A stretch of DNA of 64,000 nt from contig JARGOS010000001.1 of assembly GCA_029212505.1 (NCBI GenBank), forward strand, positions 310,001 through 374,000, in the 5' to 3' direction. The position numbers were made by a program, and so were the translations under genes. Below, in pieces: positions 28,052 to 36,381 of this stretch. The notes below the pieces were generated by a model that was not told where the DNA came from, ran no database searches, and was given only the letters and a program-made list of their open reading frames with translations. This DNA comes from Legionellaceae bacterium. Lineage in GTDB: Bacteria; Pseudomonadota; Gammaproteobacteria; Legionellales; Legionellaceae. Every line of letters starts with the position of its first letter. Position 1 is the first letter of the stretch.

Positions 28052-28072
28052 CGGATGATCCTATTTTAAGCT

Positions 28073-29413
28073 TTAATTTTTAAGCAATTGCTCAAGGTAA
28101 TGAATATTCGTTTGTCCTTGAATAAAGCCTTTGTCGTTTAAAAGCCGTCGATGCAAGTCAAGGTTAGTACGAATGCCATCGATAATGATTTCATCCAGTG
28201 CGCCACGCAAACGAGCGCAAGCTTCTTCACGTGTTTTTCCGTAACTGATGAGTTTTCCTATCATGGAGTCATAATGCGGCGGCACGGTATAACTGCTATA
28301 AAGATGAGAATCAAAGCGAATGCCGGGGCCACCAGGTTGATGCAAATGGTCAATTTTTCCAGGTGATGGCATAAAGGTTTCGGAATCTTCGGCATTAATA
28401 CGGCACTCGATGGCATGGCCTTCAATTTTAATATCATCTTGCGTATAGCTAAGCGGTAGATCGCTTGCAATTCTGATTTGCTCTTTGATGAGATCAACAC
28501 CTGTAATGAGTTCGCTCACAGGATGCTCGACTTGAATACGTGTGTTCATTTCGATGAAATAAAAACAACCGTTTTCGTATAAAAACTCAAACGTACCAGC
28601 ACCACGGTAATTGATTTTTTTACATGCATCCACCACGCACGCACCCATTTCTGCACGTAATTCAGGGGTGATGCCAGGCGCCGGCGCTTCTTCAATGACT
28701 TTTTGATGACGGCGTTGCATCGAGCAGTCGCGTTCACCTAAATGTATCGCATCACCACGCCCGTCACCTAAGACTTGGAACTCAATATGGCGAGGGTTTT
28801 CTAAAAATTTTTCCATGTACACAATTGGATTATTGAACGCCGCTTTCGCCTCACTTTGTGTGAGTGCGATAGCGTTGAGGAGGTTTGATTCACTGTGAAC
28901 CACACGCATACCACGGCCACCGCCGCCACCGGCAGCTTTAATAATAACCGGGTAGCCAATGTCGCGACCGAGTTGCAAATTGCGAGCATCATCTTGAGTC
29001 AACGGACCATCGGAGCCTGGTACACAAGGCACGCCGGCTTCTTTCATGGCTTGAATGGCCGATACTTTGTCGCCCATAATGCGTATGGTTTCAGCACGAG
29101 GCCCAATAAAACGAAAGCCACTTTGTTCAACAATTTCAGCAAAATCTGCATTTTCAGATAAAAAGCCATAGCCTGGATGAATCGCAACCGCATCGGTAAT
29201 TTCTGCCGCTGAAATAATAGCAGGGATATTTAAATAACTTTTTTGTGACGCTGCGGGGCCAATGCATACGGTTTCGTCGGCAAGGCGCACGTGAAGCAAA
29301 TCTTTATCGGCTTCTGAGTGGACCGCTACGGTTTGGATCCCCAGTTCTTTGCAAGCACGCAAAATACGTAGTGCAATTTCACCACGGTTCGCGATTAAAA
29401 TTTTACTTAGCAT
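28073..29413 (-). CDS. accC: Biotin carboxylase subunit of acetyl-CoA carboxylase
   Basis: ATP-grasp enzyme that carboxylates the biotin on AccB during malonyl-CoA formation. The 446-residue protein shows the biotin carboxylase N-terminal domain ([14 protein letters not shown]), the glycine-rich ATP loop [16 protein letters not shown], the catalytic [16 protein letters not shown] and the C-terminal domain. Only 12 bp separate it from accB, so it is in the same operon. Confidence 0.97.
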   Translation of the reverse strand: MLSKILIANRGEIALRILRACKELGIQTVAVHSEADKDLLHVRLADETVCIGPAASQKSYLNIPAIISAAEITDAVAIHPGYGFLSENADFAEIVEQSGFRFIGPRAETIRIMGDKVSAIQAMKEAGVPCVPGSDGPLTQDDARNLQLGRDIGYPVIIKAAGGGGGRGMRVVHSESNLLNAIALTQSEAKAAFNNPIVYMEKFLENPRHIEFQVLGDGRGDAIHLGERDCSMQRRHQKVIEEAPAPGITPELRAEMGACVVDACKKINYRGAGTFEFLYENGCFYFIEMNTRIQVEHPVSELITGVDLIKEQIRIASDLPLSYTQDDIKIEGHAIECRINAEDSETFMPSPGKIDHLHQPGGPGIRFDSHLYSSYTVPPHYDSMIGKLISYGKTREEACARLRGALDEIIIDGIRTNLDLHRRLLNDKGFIQGQTNIHYLEQLLKN

Positions 29414-29425
29414 GTGTTGTTCTCC

Positions 29426-29890
29426 CTACTCAATGATGAAGAGTCGATCGCCGTATTCGATGGGGTCGCCATTTTTGAATAAAATCGCTTTAATCACACC
29501 ACTACGATCCGCTTCAACTTCATTGAACATTTTCATTGCTTCGATAATGCATAAGGTATCACCAACAGAAACGGTTTGGCCGATGCTGGCAAATGGTGGT
29601 TTTTCAGGAGAAGATGCCGTATAAAATGTTCCGACCATCGGCGATAATACAGCATGTCCTTCAACAGCCGCTGATGAGGGTGCGGGTTCGCTGCTAGCTG
29701 CAGGCGTGCTGATGGGAGTGGGTTCAGCATGATGCTGCATAGGCGCAATGATGTGCTGTGTTGGTTGCGGTGCACTTGTGCTCAGATTTCGTGTAAGACG
29801 AAGCGATTCTTCACCTTCTTTGATCTCAATTTCTGAGATGCCGGTTTCGTTTAAAAGCTCAATAAGTTTTTTAATTTTACGAATATCCAT
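29426..29890 (-). CDS. accB: Biotin carboxyl carrier protein of acetyl-CoA carboxylase
   Basis: A 154-residue carrier with an N-terminal helical segment, an Ala/Pro-rich flexible linker (residues 40-78), and a biotinyl domain with the modified lysine Lys120 in CIIEAMKMFNEV. A thumb-like insertion PEKPPF is seen, as in the E. coli type. It is preceded by aroQ with a 25-bp gap and followed by accC. Confidence 0.97.
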   Translation of the reverse strand: MDIRKIKKLIELLNETGISEIEIKEGEESLRLTRNLSTSAPQPTQHIIAPMQHHAEPTPISTPAASSEPAPSSAAVEGHAVLSPMVGTFYTASSPEKPPFASIGQTVSVGDTLCIIEAMKMFNEVEADRSGVIKAILFKNGDPIEYGDRLFIIE

Positions 29891-29915
29891 GATGAATAAT
29901 TCTCACTCTGTTAAT

Positions 29916-30353
29916 TTATGTTAATTGATGAATAATAGCATCTAAAGCTAAAACATAGCCGTAGGTGCCAAGGCCTGAAATTACACCACGCGCAATATCC
30001 GAAAAGTAGGATGTATGGCGAAATGTTTCTCGTGATAAAGGGTTACTGATATGTACTTCGATAAAAGGAATATTAACCGCAAGCATGGCATCGCGAAGCG
30101 CAATGCTTGTATGCGTGAAGGCTGCAGGATTTAAAATAACAAACTCGATGCCGTCATGATACGCTTGGTGCATGGCTTCGAGCATGGCTGCTTCGGCTTG
30201 ATGTTGTTGGCAATCAAGTATAATATTGTGCGCTTTTGCCTGTGTAATAAGCTGTTTGTTTAAGTCATCTAAATTTTGTGTGCCATAATGCAGAGGCTCG
30301 CGCAAACCGAGTAAGTTAAGATTAGGGCCATTGAGAACAAGAATTTTTCGCAC
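29916..30353 (-). CDS. aroQ: 3-dehydroquinate dehydratase type II
   Basis: Dodecameric enzyme of the shikimate pathway that dehydrates 3-dehydroquinate. Motifs: [21 protein letters not shown] with the catalytic tyrosine, [16 protein letters not shown], and [17 protein letters not shown]. The GTG at 30353 gives 145 residues, the normal size; a TTG seven codons upstream has no better ribosome-binding site. First gene of aroQ-accB-accC-prmA. Confidence 0.93.
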   Translation of the reverse strand: MRKILVLNGPNLNLLGLREPLHYGTQNLDDLNKQLITQAKAHNIILDCQQHQAEAAMLEAMHQAYHDGIEFVILNPAAFTHTSIALRDAMLAVNIPFIEVHISNPLSRETFRHTSYFSDIARGVISGLGTYGYVLALDAIIHQLT

Positions 30354-30481
30354 AAAAGTACACTTTTCAATCAATAAAAATGCATTATGACAGATTTTAT
30401 TTTAACTGTCTACATGCATGAAGATCGCGTCATGTTAGCCGTAGATTGGTGCTAAGTTGTTGCTTTTCGCCGATATTAAAG

Positions 30482-30519
30482 GGGCATGACATATGATCAC
30501 TGGATCGTCCGCCATGCCC
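30482..30519. repeat. Inverted repeat downstream of the aldolase gene
   Basis: GGGCATG (30482-30488) and CATGCCC (30513-30519) form a seven-base-pair stem with a 24-base loop, just past the aldolase stop. On the - strand it is followed by CTTTAAT, a poor U-tract, so termination is only possible. Another small dyad, ACATG/CATGT, lies at about 30413-30434. The rest of this 174-bp gap holds nothing recognisable. Confidence 0.35.
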
Positions 30520-30527
30520 TGTCAGAA

Positions 30528-31529
30528 CTAAGCCTGATAGACACCCAAAGCGGCCTGGCTATTTGCTTTGGCATGTTGAAGTAATGCCGCTTGCGCAGCA
30601 GGGATATGTGAAGCTTGACCACCCCAGGCGGCAAGGCATGTTTCTTGAAGTGCGCGTCCGTAAGAAAAACTCAGCATCCACGGTTGGTCGCCAAAATTAT
30701 TGATGGCGTTCAAATGCTTGGTCGATTGCTCCGGTGTTTGCCCACCAGAAAGAAAATTAATGCAAGGCACGGCAGCGGGCACTTGGTTTTGAAACACGCT
30801 TAACGTGTATTCAGCAATTTCTTCTGGAGAACTAAACGGTGTAACTTCTTTGCCAGATGTGATCATGCTGGGCTTTAAAATAATACACTCAAGCGCCACT
30901 TGATGAAGAAATAAAGCATGAAAGACTTCGTGCAACACCACTTCGCTTGCTTCTGCGCATTGCTCAATGCTGTGATCGCCATCCATTAAAATTTCAGGTT
31001 CAACAATAGGGACAATACCTACTTTTTGACAGGCTGCTGCATAGCGAGCGAGGTTCTCGGCACCGGTTTTGATGGCAATCAGGCTTGGTGTATAGTCTGA
31101 GATGCGGTAAACATTACGCCATTTTGCAAATTTTGCCCCTTGGTGTTTAAACTCAAGCAAGCGTGCTTCCAGTCCATCCAGACCTTCAGTTGTTTTTTCG
31201 TTTTCAGTGTTCGCAAGATCAACCAGCCCTTGGTCAACTTTGATGCCAGGAAGAATGCCTTGTTCTGCAAACATCTCAGGAATTGAGACACCGTCTTTGT
31301 TTTTGTGGCTAAATGTCTCAGCAAATAGAATCACGCCGCTGATGTACTTATCTAGCTCGGGTGTTGTTGCAAGCAATAAGCGGTAATCGCGACGGTTTTC
31401 TTCGGTATTTTCTACACCGATGTTGTCAAAACGTTTACCTATGGTGCCGTTGCTTTCGTCCGCTGCGAGTAGGCCTTTCCCAGCTTGGGATAAATGCTCA
31501 ATCGTGCTTGATAATTCGTCATGATGCAT
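30528..31529 (-). CDS. Fructose-bisphosphate aldolase class I (animal/plant type)
   Basis: Glycolytic/gluconeogenic enzyme that cleaves fructose-1,6-bisphosphate through a lysine Schiff base. The sequence follows the eukaryote-like class I family: GKGLLAADESNGTIGKRF near the N-terminus, FAKWRNVYRI with a substrate lysine, ECIILKPSMI with the Schiff-base lysine, and FLSGGQTPEQSTKHLNA. About 333 residues. The ATG at 31529 lies 11 bases after TAAGGAG; a GTG four codons upstream overlaps that site. It is unrelated to the class II FbaA and DhnA-type FbaB of E. coli. Confidence 0.93.
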   Translation of the reverse strand: MHHDELSSTIEHLSQAGKGLLAADESNGTIGKRFDNIGVENTEENRRDYRLLLATTPELDKYISGVILFAETFSHKNKDGVSIPEMFAEQGILPGIKVDQGLVDLANTENEKTTEGLDGLEARLLEFKHQGAKFAKWRNVYRISDYTPSLIAIKTGAENLARYAAACQKVGIVPIVEPEILMDGDHSIEQCAEASEVVLHEVFHALFLHQVALECIILKPSMITSGKEVTPFSSPEEIAEYTLSVFQNQVPAAVPCINFLSGGQTPEQSTKHLNAINNFGDQPWMLSFSYGRALQETCLAAWGGQASHIPAAQAALLQHAKANSQAALGVYQA

Positions 31530-31578
31530 GGTATGTGTCACTCCTTAACATAATATAGATACAGAAAAATAATAATCT

Positions 31579-32307
31579 TTATCGAGAAATATATTTTTCA
31601 CGCACGATACGCTGTACGGTAAAGCCGCGATCTTTGAGCTGTGAAAAAGCATTGTCTACCATACCAGGATTTCCGCATAAGTAAACTAAGTCTTCTTCTG
31701 GATTCGGGTTTAGTGTATCAAAGGCTGATTGAACATAGCCTGCATGCTCGTATTCACCTAATTGCGATGCATCCTCACGGCTCAGTTGCGCGCGGTACGT
31801 TGCGCGAGGGGAGGCTTTGGCCCAAGCAATAAATTCTTCATGATATAAAATATCAGCGCGCGTTTGCACGCCTTGCAAGATAACCACGTGCAGCTCTGGA
31901 TCATGTGCTAAGCGCTTGGTCAGTTCAGATAACATGGCACGATAAGGCGTGACACCGGTGCTTGTGGCAAGAAAAATATAGCGTTTAGGGTTCTCGGGTT
32001 TGAGAAGCAAACGACCAAATGGACCCGTAGTTTTGAGCGTATCGCCAGGCTTTAGATTAAAGAGTAATTCTGTGCCTGGGCCATGCTCTACAAAACCTGC
32101 GGCAAGTTCAATCTGGCCGTTGGCACGCGGTGCATTCGCAATACTGTAACTGCGACGCAATGTTTTTTCATCGCGCTCAATATGAAATGTAATAAAATGC
32201 CCTGGTGTGTATTCAAAAGGCGTGACAGGGTTAAATACAAAATGTTTTACTTGTGGAGAGAGCATGTAAGACTCTTCCAAGGTGATGTCAAAGGTGGTAG
32301 CCTGCAT
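31579..32307 (-). CDS. fpr: Ferredoxin/flavodoxin-NADP reductase family protein
   Basis: A 242-residue FAD-containing oxidoreductase that passes electrons between NADPH and ferredoxin or flavodoxin. The FAD motif RRSYSIANAP is at about residues 51-60, the NADP motif is seen as ATSTGVTPYRAML, and the C-terminal YLCGNPGMVD precedes a terminal EKYISR. These features match the Fpr group, although related phenol hydroxylase-type reductases cannot be fully excluded. Single leftward gene, divergent from the IcmC-like gene. Confidence 0.85.
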   Translation of the reverse strand: MQATTFDITLEESYMLSPQVKHFVFNPVTPFEYTPGHFITFHIERDEKTLRRSYSIANAPRANGQIELAAGFVEHGPGTELLFNLKPGDTLKTTGPFGRLLLKPENPKRYIFLATSTGVTPYRAMLSELTKRLAHDPELHVVILQGVQTRADILYHEEFIAWAKASPRATYRAQLSREDASQLGEYEHAGYVQSAFDTLNPNPEEDLVYLCGNPGMVDNAFSQLKDRGFTVQRIVREKYISR

Positions 32308-32413
32308 AATAGGTGCTTTTTGATAAATGGTGGTAGTGCTTCAATATGCACTAAAAACCATCAAATTGCAAGTGATCGAGATGATAGATTTAGATAATAA
32401 ATTTAGATAATTG

Positions 32414-32953
32414 ATGATAGATTTAATTGATATACTCAAAAATCTTCGTGAGTCATTAGCGCCCATACAACTGATGTTGACGGGCCTTGCCTACGTGTTA
32501 GGCTTTGCGTTGGTACTGATTGCATTCACAAAATTTCGTAAAATCGCAAATGCAGGGCATCAATCACCTTCCCAAGAAAAGCTCTTTGTGCCCGTAACGT
32601 ATATGGGTATAGGCGTTGGGCTTATTTTTCTGCCTTCGTCGTTTTCTGTTTTAGCCAATACGTTTTTTGGCGCAGCTAATGTGCTCTCGTATTCAACGCC
32701 GGATGATCTCACCGAGTTATCCATTATGACGTTTTTTATTCAAACAGCAGGGGTGTTATGGTTTGTTCGAGGCTCTATTCTACTTGTGCACGCGAGTGAA
32801 CCTGGCGTTCAACACGGATCTAAAGGTTTAACGTTTATTTTTGCGGGTATTCTTGCGATGAACTTTGAGGCGACGTTTGAGGTGCTTAATTCGATGCTGG
32901 CGTATTTTTTCTCGGTGATGGCTTCTGTTAAAGACAGCATTAACAATTGGTAG
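32414..32953 (+). CDS. IcmC/DotE/DotV-like type IVB secretion membrane protein
   Basis: A 179-residue protein with about four transmembrane helices (near residues 20-38, 60-80, 103-125 and 140-160). The pattern of a YVLGFALVLIAF first helix, a GLIFLPSSF segment, VLSYST, FVRGSILLVHASEPG, and HGSKGLTFIFAGILAMN matches what I remember of Legionella IcmC/DotE and its paralogue DotV, inner-membrane parts of the Dot/Icm system. No other dot/icm gene is adjacent. An ATG at 32414 follows an in-frame TTG; no good ribosome-binding site is seen. The end overlaps the convergent DUF3579 gene by 14 bp. Family assignment is from memory of the pattern, not from a search. Confidence 0.62.
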   Translation: MIDLIDILKNLRESLAPIQLMLTGLAYVLGFALVLIAFTKFRKIANAGHQSPSQEKLFVPVTYMGIGVGLIFLPSSFSVLANTFFGAANVLSYSTPDDLTELSIMTFFIQTAGVLWFVRGSILLVHASEPGVQHGSKGLTFIFAGILAMNFEATFEVLNSMLAYFFSVMASVKDSINNW

Positions 32954-33278
32954 TGGTGGGTGGTTCGTCTTCTTCATCGCAAATGTTTAAGTTATTGGCT
33001 TTAGCAAAATCTAAAATAGACTGGTACATATGCGGGCTCGATTCTTTGAGCTTTGGATCGAGTAAAACGCATTTATAGCCGTCATGATTAATGCTGGGTT
33101 GCAACAACGGTGAGTAATGAATGCGACTATTTTTAAAGCTCGCAAGCGCACCGCTCATACGTTCAGCCCAATCACTGGGGCGGAATGTTTCACCTTCGGC
33201 CGTTACGCCTTTAATGACGATGGTTTTTTTGTTATCGCCCTTATTGTTTTTATCATCTTCGTCTATTGGCTTAGTCAT
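32940..33278 (-). CDS. DUF3579 family protein
   Basis: A 112-residue soluble protein. After a short charged N-terminus, IVIKGVTAEGETFRPSDWAE and the later YSPLLQPSINHDGYKCVLLD follow the DUF3579 family of beta- and gammaproteobacteria, whose function is unknown. The last 15 residues are acidic and end TTTNC. It converges with the IcmC-like gene, and the two stops overlap. Confidence 0.7.
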   Translation of the reverse strand: MTKPIDEDDKNNKGDNKKTIVIKGVTAEGETFRPSDWAERMSGALASFKNSRIHYSPLLQPSINHDGYKCVLLDPKLKESSPHMYQSILDFAKANNLNICDEEDEPPTTTNC

Positions 33279-33369
33279 AGCAATCGCAGGATAGTGTCAG
33301 TGTGTCTAGTATTATAGCACCGTATCGTTCATCTTATCATGTGCTCCATGGTCACGTCATTATGTGTTG

Positions 33370-33378
33370 TGGTAGAAT
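33370..33378 (+). promoter_or_regulatory. Predicted extended -10 promoter of pssA
   Basis: TGGTAGAAT gives TAGAAT with an upstream TGn extension, about 40 bp before the pssA ATG. No convincing -35 element. Confidence 0.4.
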
Positions 33379-33419
33379 TCGTAACAAATGATCGACCAAA
33401 CGTCACTGAGGTATTTATT

Positions 33420-34184
33420 ATGAAACAAAAGTACAGCCGTAATGGCATTTATTTATTACCTAATTTATTTACAACGGCAAGTTTGTTTTCTGCTTTTTAT
33501 TCTATTATTGCGTCGCTAAAAGGGCAATATGATACCGCCGTTATGGCTATTTTTGTAGGTATGGTGATGGATGCGTTGGATGGCCGTATTGCGCGCATGA
33601 CCAATACACAAACGAATTTTGGTGCAGAGTACGATAGTTTATCGGATATGGTGACGTTTGGCGTGGCGCCTTCGGTCTTGCTGTATAGCTGGGCACTGGA
33701 GCGATTGGGGAAGTTTGGTTGGCTTGCCGCGTTTATTTATACCGCGGCAGTCGCTTTGAGGCTTGCACGTTTTAATACCCAGCTCGAAACGGCTGATAAA
33801 TGTTACTTTCAAGGCTTGGCATGCCCTGCTGCGGCAGCCGTTGTGGCATCGTTTGTATGGGTGTGTAACTCGGGGCATGGTGCAGGGCTTTGGACCGGTG
33901 GCCTTGCAGTAGGGTTTTTGTTATCGGTGGCGGCGCTTATGGTCAGTAACGTGCGTTATTATAGTTTTAAAGAATTTGATCTCAAAGGAAAGGTTCCGTT
34001 TTTACATGTGTTGTTGATTGTATTAATGTTCGCAGCGATTGCGATTTCACCGGCGATTATGTTGTTTATGACGTCGTTGGGTTATGCGCTTTCAGGACCA
34101 TTGTATACGTTATTGGGTTTGAAAAAAGCACGCGTCAAGCGTCGAAGTCTTGCACCAAAAAAACGCTCGCGTGTGTCTAAGTAA
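33420..34184 (+). CDS. pssA: CDP-diacylglycerol-serine O-phosphatidyltransferase
   Basis: Membrane enzyme that makes phosphatidylserine from CDP-diacylglycerol and serine. It is of the CDP-alcohol phosphotransferase type: the signature DGRIAR...GAEYDSLSD (DGxxAR, then GxxxDxxxD) is present near residues 56-80. Multiple transmembrane helices follow, and the tail is strongly basic (KKARVKRRSLAPKKRSRVSK). 254 residues from the ATG at 33420, which has GAGGT upstream. This is the PssA type of Bacillus/Legionella rather than the phospholipase-D-like E. coli enzyme. Confidence 0.93.
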   Translation: MKQKYSRNGIYLLPNLFTTASLFSAFYSIIASLKGQYDTAVMAIFVGMVMDALDGRIARMTNTQTNFGAEYDSLSDMVTFGVAPSVLLYSWALERLGKFGWLAAFIYTAAVALRLARFNTQLETADKCYFQGLACPAAAAVVASFVWVCNSGHGAGLWTGGLAVGFLLSVAALMVSNVRYYSFKEFDLKGKVPFLHVLLIVLMFAAIAISPAIMLFMTSLGYALSGPLYTLLGLKKARVKRRSLAPKKRSRVSK

Positions 34185-34188
34185 AAAA

Positions 34189-34458
34189 TTACTCAGCTTC
34201 ACCGAATCGCTCATGGATGAGCGTGGTGAGTGCCTCCATCATGCTGTCTTCGTCTGGACCATCCGTTTGCAAAGTAAGCTCCGTGTTTTGACTGGCTGCC
34301 AGCATCATCACGCCCATGATACTTTTGCCGTTTACATTTTGTGAGCCTTTGATGACGTTGATTTGGCTTTGAAACCGACCGGCTAATGAGACGAATTTAG
34401 CCGACGCACGTGCGTGCAGGCCTAGTTTATTGATAATTTTAATTTGATTTTCTTTCAT
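34189..34458 (-). CDS. HPr family phosphocarrier protein (NPr-like)
   Basis: An 89-residue phosphocarrier. The active-site histidine sits in LGLHARASAKFV, and the second conserved helix reads GKSIMGVMMLAAS, where the regulatory Ser46-type position is present. In gammaproteobacteria without sugar PTS, such proteins usually act in the nitrogen-related PTS. EI-Ntr and EIIA-Ntr genes are not seen beside it. It converges with pssA after four bases and is divergent from hpf. Confidence 0.92.
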   Translation of the reverse strand: MKENQIKIINKLGLHARASAKFVSLAGRFQSQINVIKGSQNVNGKSIMGVMMLAASQNTELTLQTDGPDEDSMMEALTTLIHERFGEAE

Positions 34459-34588
34459 GCCGGTCAATTTATCACGTGAGGTTAAGTAAAAGCAAGGATG
34501 ATTGCTAATCAGAAAAAATCCGTTACACTGTAAATATAAGCAGTAGAATTTAACGTGTTTATATTAATAGCTGTAAGGAGTGTTTATC

Positions 34589-34882
34589 ATGGAAATTAAT
34601 TTTACAGGTCACCAAATCGAAGTTACGCCAGCATTAAAAGCTTTTACAGAAGACAAGCTGGGTAAGCTAGAACGGCATTTTGATCGCATTAAAGCGATTC
34701 ATGTGACGTTTAATGTAGAAAAACTCCGACAAATTGTTGATGCAACCGTAGATATTGCGCGCGGTGATGTTCATGCACGAGCGGAATCAGACAATATGTA
34801 TACGTCGATTGATGATCTCGTAGGAAAACTCGATAGGCAGTTGATTAAACATAAAGAGAAAATGATGAATCATCGTGAGTAA
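34589..34882 (+). CDS. hpf: Ribosome hibernation-promoting factor
   Basis: A 97-residue protein of the short HPF/YfiA family that binds the 30S subunit and helps form 100S dimers in stationary phase. The sequence begins MEINFTGHQIEVTPALKAF and contains HFDRIKAIHVTFNVEK and AESDNMYTSIDDLVGKLDRQL, all family hallmarks. AAGGAG precedes the ATG at 34589. A strong terminator follows. Confidence 0.95.
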   Translation: MEINFTGHQIEVTPALKAFTEDKLGKLERHFDRIKAIHVTFNVEKLRQIVDATVDIARGDVHARAESDNMYTSIDDLVGKLDRQLIKHKEKMMNHRE

Positions 34883-34915
34883 AGCTTGGTGACTCAGGCG
34901 TTAGGCGCACGAAAC

Positions 34916-34943
34916 AAAAAAACCCGCTTTTGCGGGTTTTTTT
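34916..34943. terminator. Bidirectional rho-independent terminator between hpf and rpmG
   Basis: AACCCGC and GCGGGTT pair around a TTTT loop, with seven A residues on one side and seven T residues on the other, so it can stop transcripts from hpf (+) and rpmB-rpmG (-). Confidence 0.9.
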
Positions 34944-34966
34944 ATAAATAATTTATAGGCTTAAAA

Positions 34967-35131
34967 TTATTTAACTTTTTTCTCTTTAAAGATGACATGT
35001 TTGCGAACAACCCAGTCATACTTTTTGAGTTCCATTTTTTCAGGATGATTTCGTGGATTCTTGGTGGTGGTATAAAATACACCTGTACCAGCAGTTGATT
35101 CCATTTTGACGTTAATATTAACAGCGGCCAT
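34967..35131 (-). CDS. rpmG: 50S ribosomal protein L33
   Basis: A 54-residue ribosomal protein. It opens [20 protein letters not shown] and continues [19 protein letters not shown] and [14 protein letters not shown], the complete L33 pattern. It has no cysteines, so it is the zinc-independent form. AAAGAGG lies upstream of the ATG. It lies 42 bp downstream of rpmB in the standard rpmB-rpmG pair. A longer open frame overlapping it on the same strand is not the real gene. Confidence 0.96.
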   Translation of the reverse strand: MAAVNINVKMESTAGTGVFYTTTKNPRNHPEKMELKKYDWVVRKHVIFKEKKVK

Positions 35132-35173
35132 GGTGGCATTCCTCTTTAATAATCTAAATGAATAGAATAGGTT

Positions 35174-35410
35174 TTAAATTTTTTCGCCCTTCGCGCGAAG
35201 ACGAGCAAGTACGGTTTGAATGCCGAGTTTATCGATGATACGAAGACCTTTGGTGCTTAGTTTTAAAGTAATAAAACGTGCTTCTTCTTCAACCCAAATA
35301 CGGTGCCTTTGAATATTAGGAAGGAAACGTCGTTTTGTTTTATTATTGGCATGCGATACGTTATTCCCTGTGGTAGGGCGCTTACCGGTGATTTGGCATA
35401 CTCGTGACAT
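35174..35410 (-). CDS. rpmB: 50S ribosomal protein L28
   Basis: A 78-residue ribosomal protein with the conserved [20 protein letters not shown] start, [13 protein letters not shown] and a C-terminal [11 protein letters not shown] segment. The start is the ATG at 35410 with GGAG upstream. Co-transcribed with rpmG. Confidence 0.97.
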   Translation of the reverse strand: MSRVCQITGKRPTTGNNVSHANNKTKRRFLPNIQRHRIWVEEEARFITLKLSTKGLRIIDKLGIQTVLARLRAKGEKI

Positions 35411-35493
35411 GTTGCTGCTCCAAACTGTTTTCTGAACGCTAATGTCTAGCGCCAAAAATGTTTAAATCTAATATGAGATGCGTTTTATACCAA

Positions 35494-35499
35494 ATTATA
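35494..35499 (-). promoter_or_regulatory. Possible -10 element for rpmB-rpmG
   Basis: A perfect TATAAT on the - strand about 85 bp upstream of the rpmB ATG, with a weak -35 region. The remainder of the 35411-35630 gap shows no gene. Confidence 0.35.
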
Positions 35500-35630
35500 C
35501 GACACGATGCAATTAATTTATGTTTTGATTTTTGTTTACAACGCACGAAGTATGGTCTTAAATACGTCACTTTTAAGTTTGTCTTCTGTTTGTTTATCAA
35601 TTTGTTTATCGTTTATCTAAGGGTAATAAT

Positions 35631-36305
35631 ATGCTTCGTACTATAAAAAGCTTTACGCTTCGCGCGGGGCGGCTTAGTCCGCGTCAGTCACGTGCACTTG
35701 ATTTGTGGCTTCCTGATTATGCTTTACCTGTGGAAAATAAGCTTTGGAATCTATCTGAATTTTTTGGGCGTGAGGCTGAAACGGTTGTTGAAATTGGTTT
35801 TGGTATGGGCGCATCGTTGGTTGAGATGGCGCAAGCACGACCGGATATTAATTTTTTAGGGATTGAGGTGCATCGGGCAGGGGTTGGCAGCTTAGTTGCT
35901 GACTTGCATGATTTAGGTCTGACCAATGTTCGTGTTGTGGCGCATGACGCTGTGGAGGTGTTTAACACGTGTTTAAGCCCAGAAAGTATTGATGGTGTGC
36001 AAATATTTTTCCCTGATCCATGGCATAAAGCGCGTCATCATAAACGACGTTTAATTCAAGCTGATTTTGTACGCGTGTTGCTTCAAGCGATTAAGATCGG
36101 TGGATTTATTCACTGCGCGACTGATTGGGAAGATTATGCGCATCAGATGCTCGCGGTTTTATCGAATGAGCCTAAGTTAAACAATAAAGATGAGCATGCA
36201 TCGTTTTATCCACGCCCCGAAAGGCGCCCTCTCACTAAGTTTGAGGCGCGAGGACAACGATTAGGTCATGGAACGTGGGATTTGATGTTCACACGAATTA
36301 TTTAG
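35631..36305 (+). CDS. trmB: tRNA (guanine-N7-)-methyltransferase
   Basis: SAM-dependent enzyme that methylates G46 of tRNAs. The 224 residues contain VVEIGFGMGASLVEMAQARP (SAM binding), FLGIEVHRAGVGSL, the signature FFPDPWHKARHHKRRLI, and the C-terminal TKFEARGQRLGHGTWDL. AAGGG precedes the ATG. Single gene ahead of hflK. Confidence 0.96.
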   Translation: MLRTIKSFTLRAGRLSPRQSRALDLWLPDYALPVENKLWNLSEFFGREAETVVEIGFGMGASLVEMAQARPDINFLGIEVHRAGVGSLVADLHDLGLTNVRVVAHDAVEVFNTCLSPESIDGVQIFFPDPWHKARHHKRRLIQADFVRVLLQAIKIGGFIHCATDWEDYAHQMLAVLSNEPKLNNKDEHASFYPRPERRPLTKFEARGQRLGHGTWDLMFTRII

Positions 36306-36381
36306 GAATCACTTGCTTCCGGTCATGAACATCCCTAAAATCCTACTTCTATATCTTTTTTAGCAATGCTTGGAGTTGGTT

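Noticed and set aside
34942-35139. A 65-codon - strand frame between the terminator and rpmB
   Set aside because: The real gene here is rpmG in another frame, which matches ribosomal protein L33 along its whole length.
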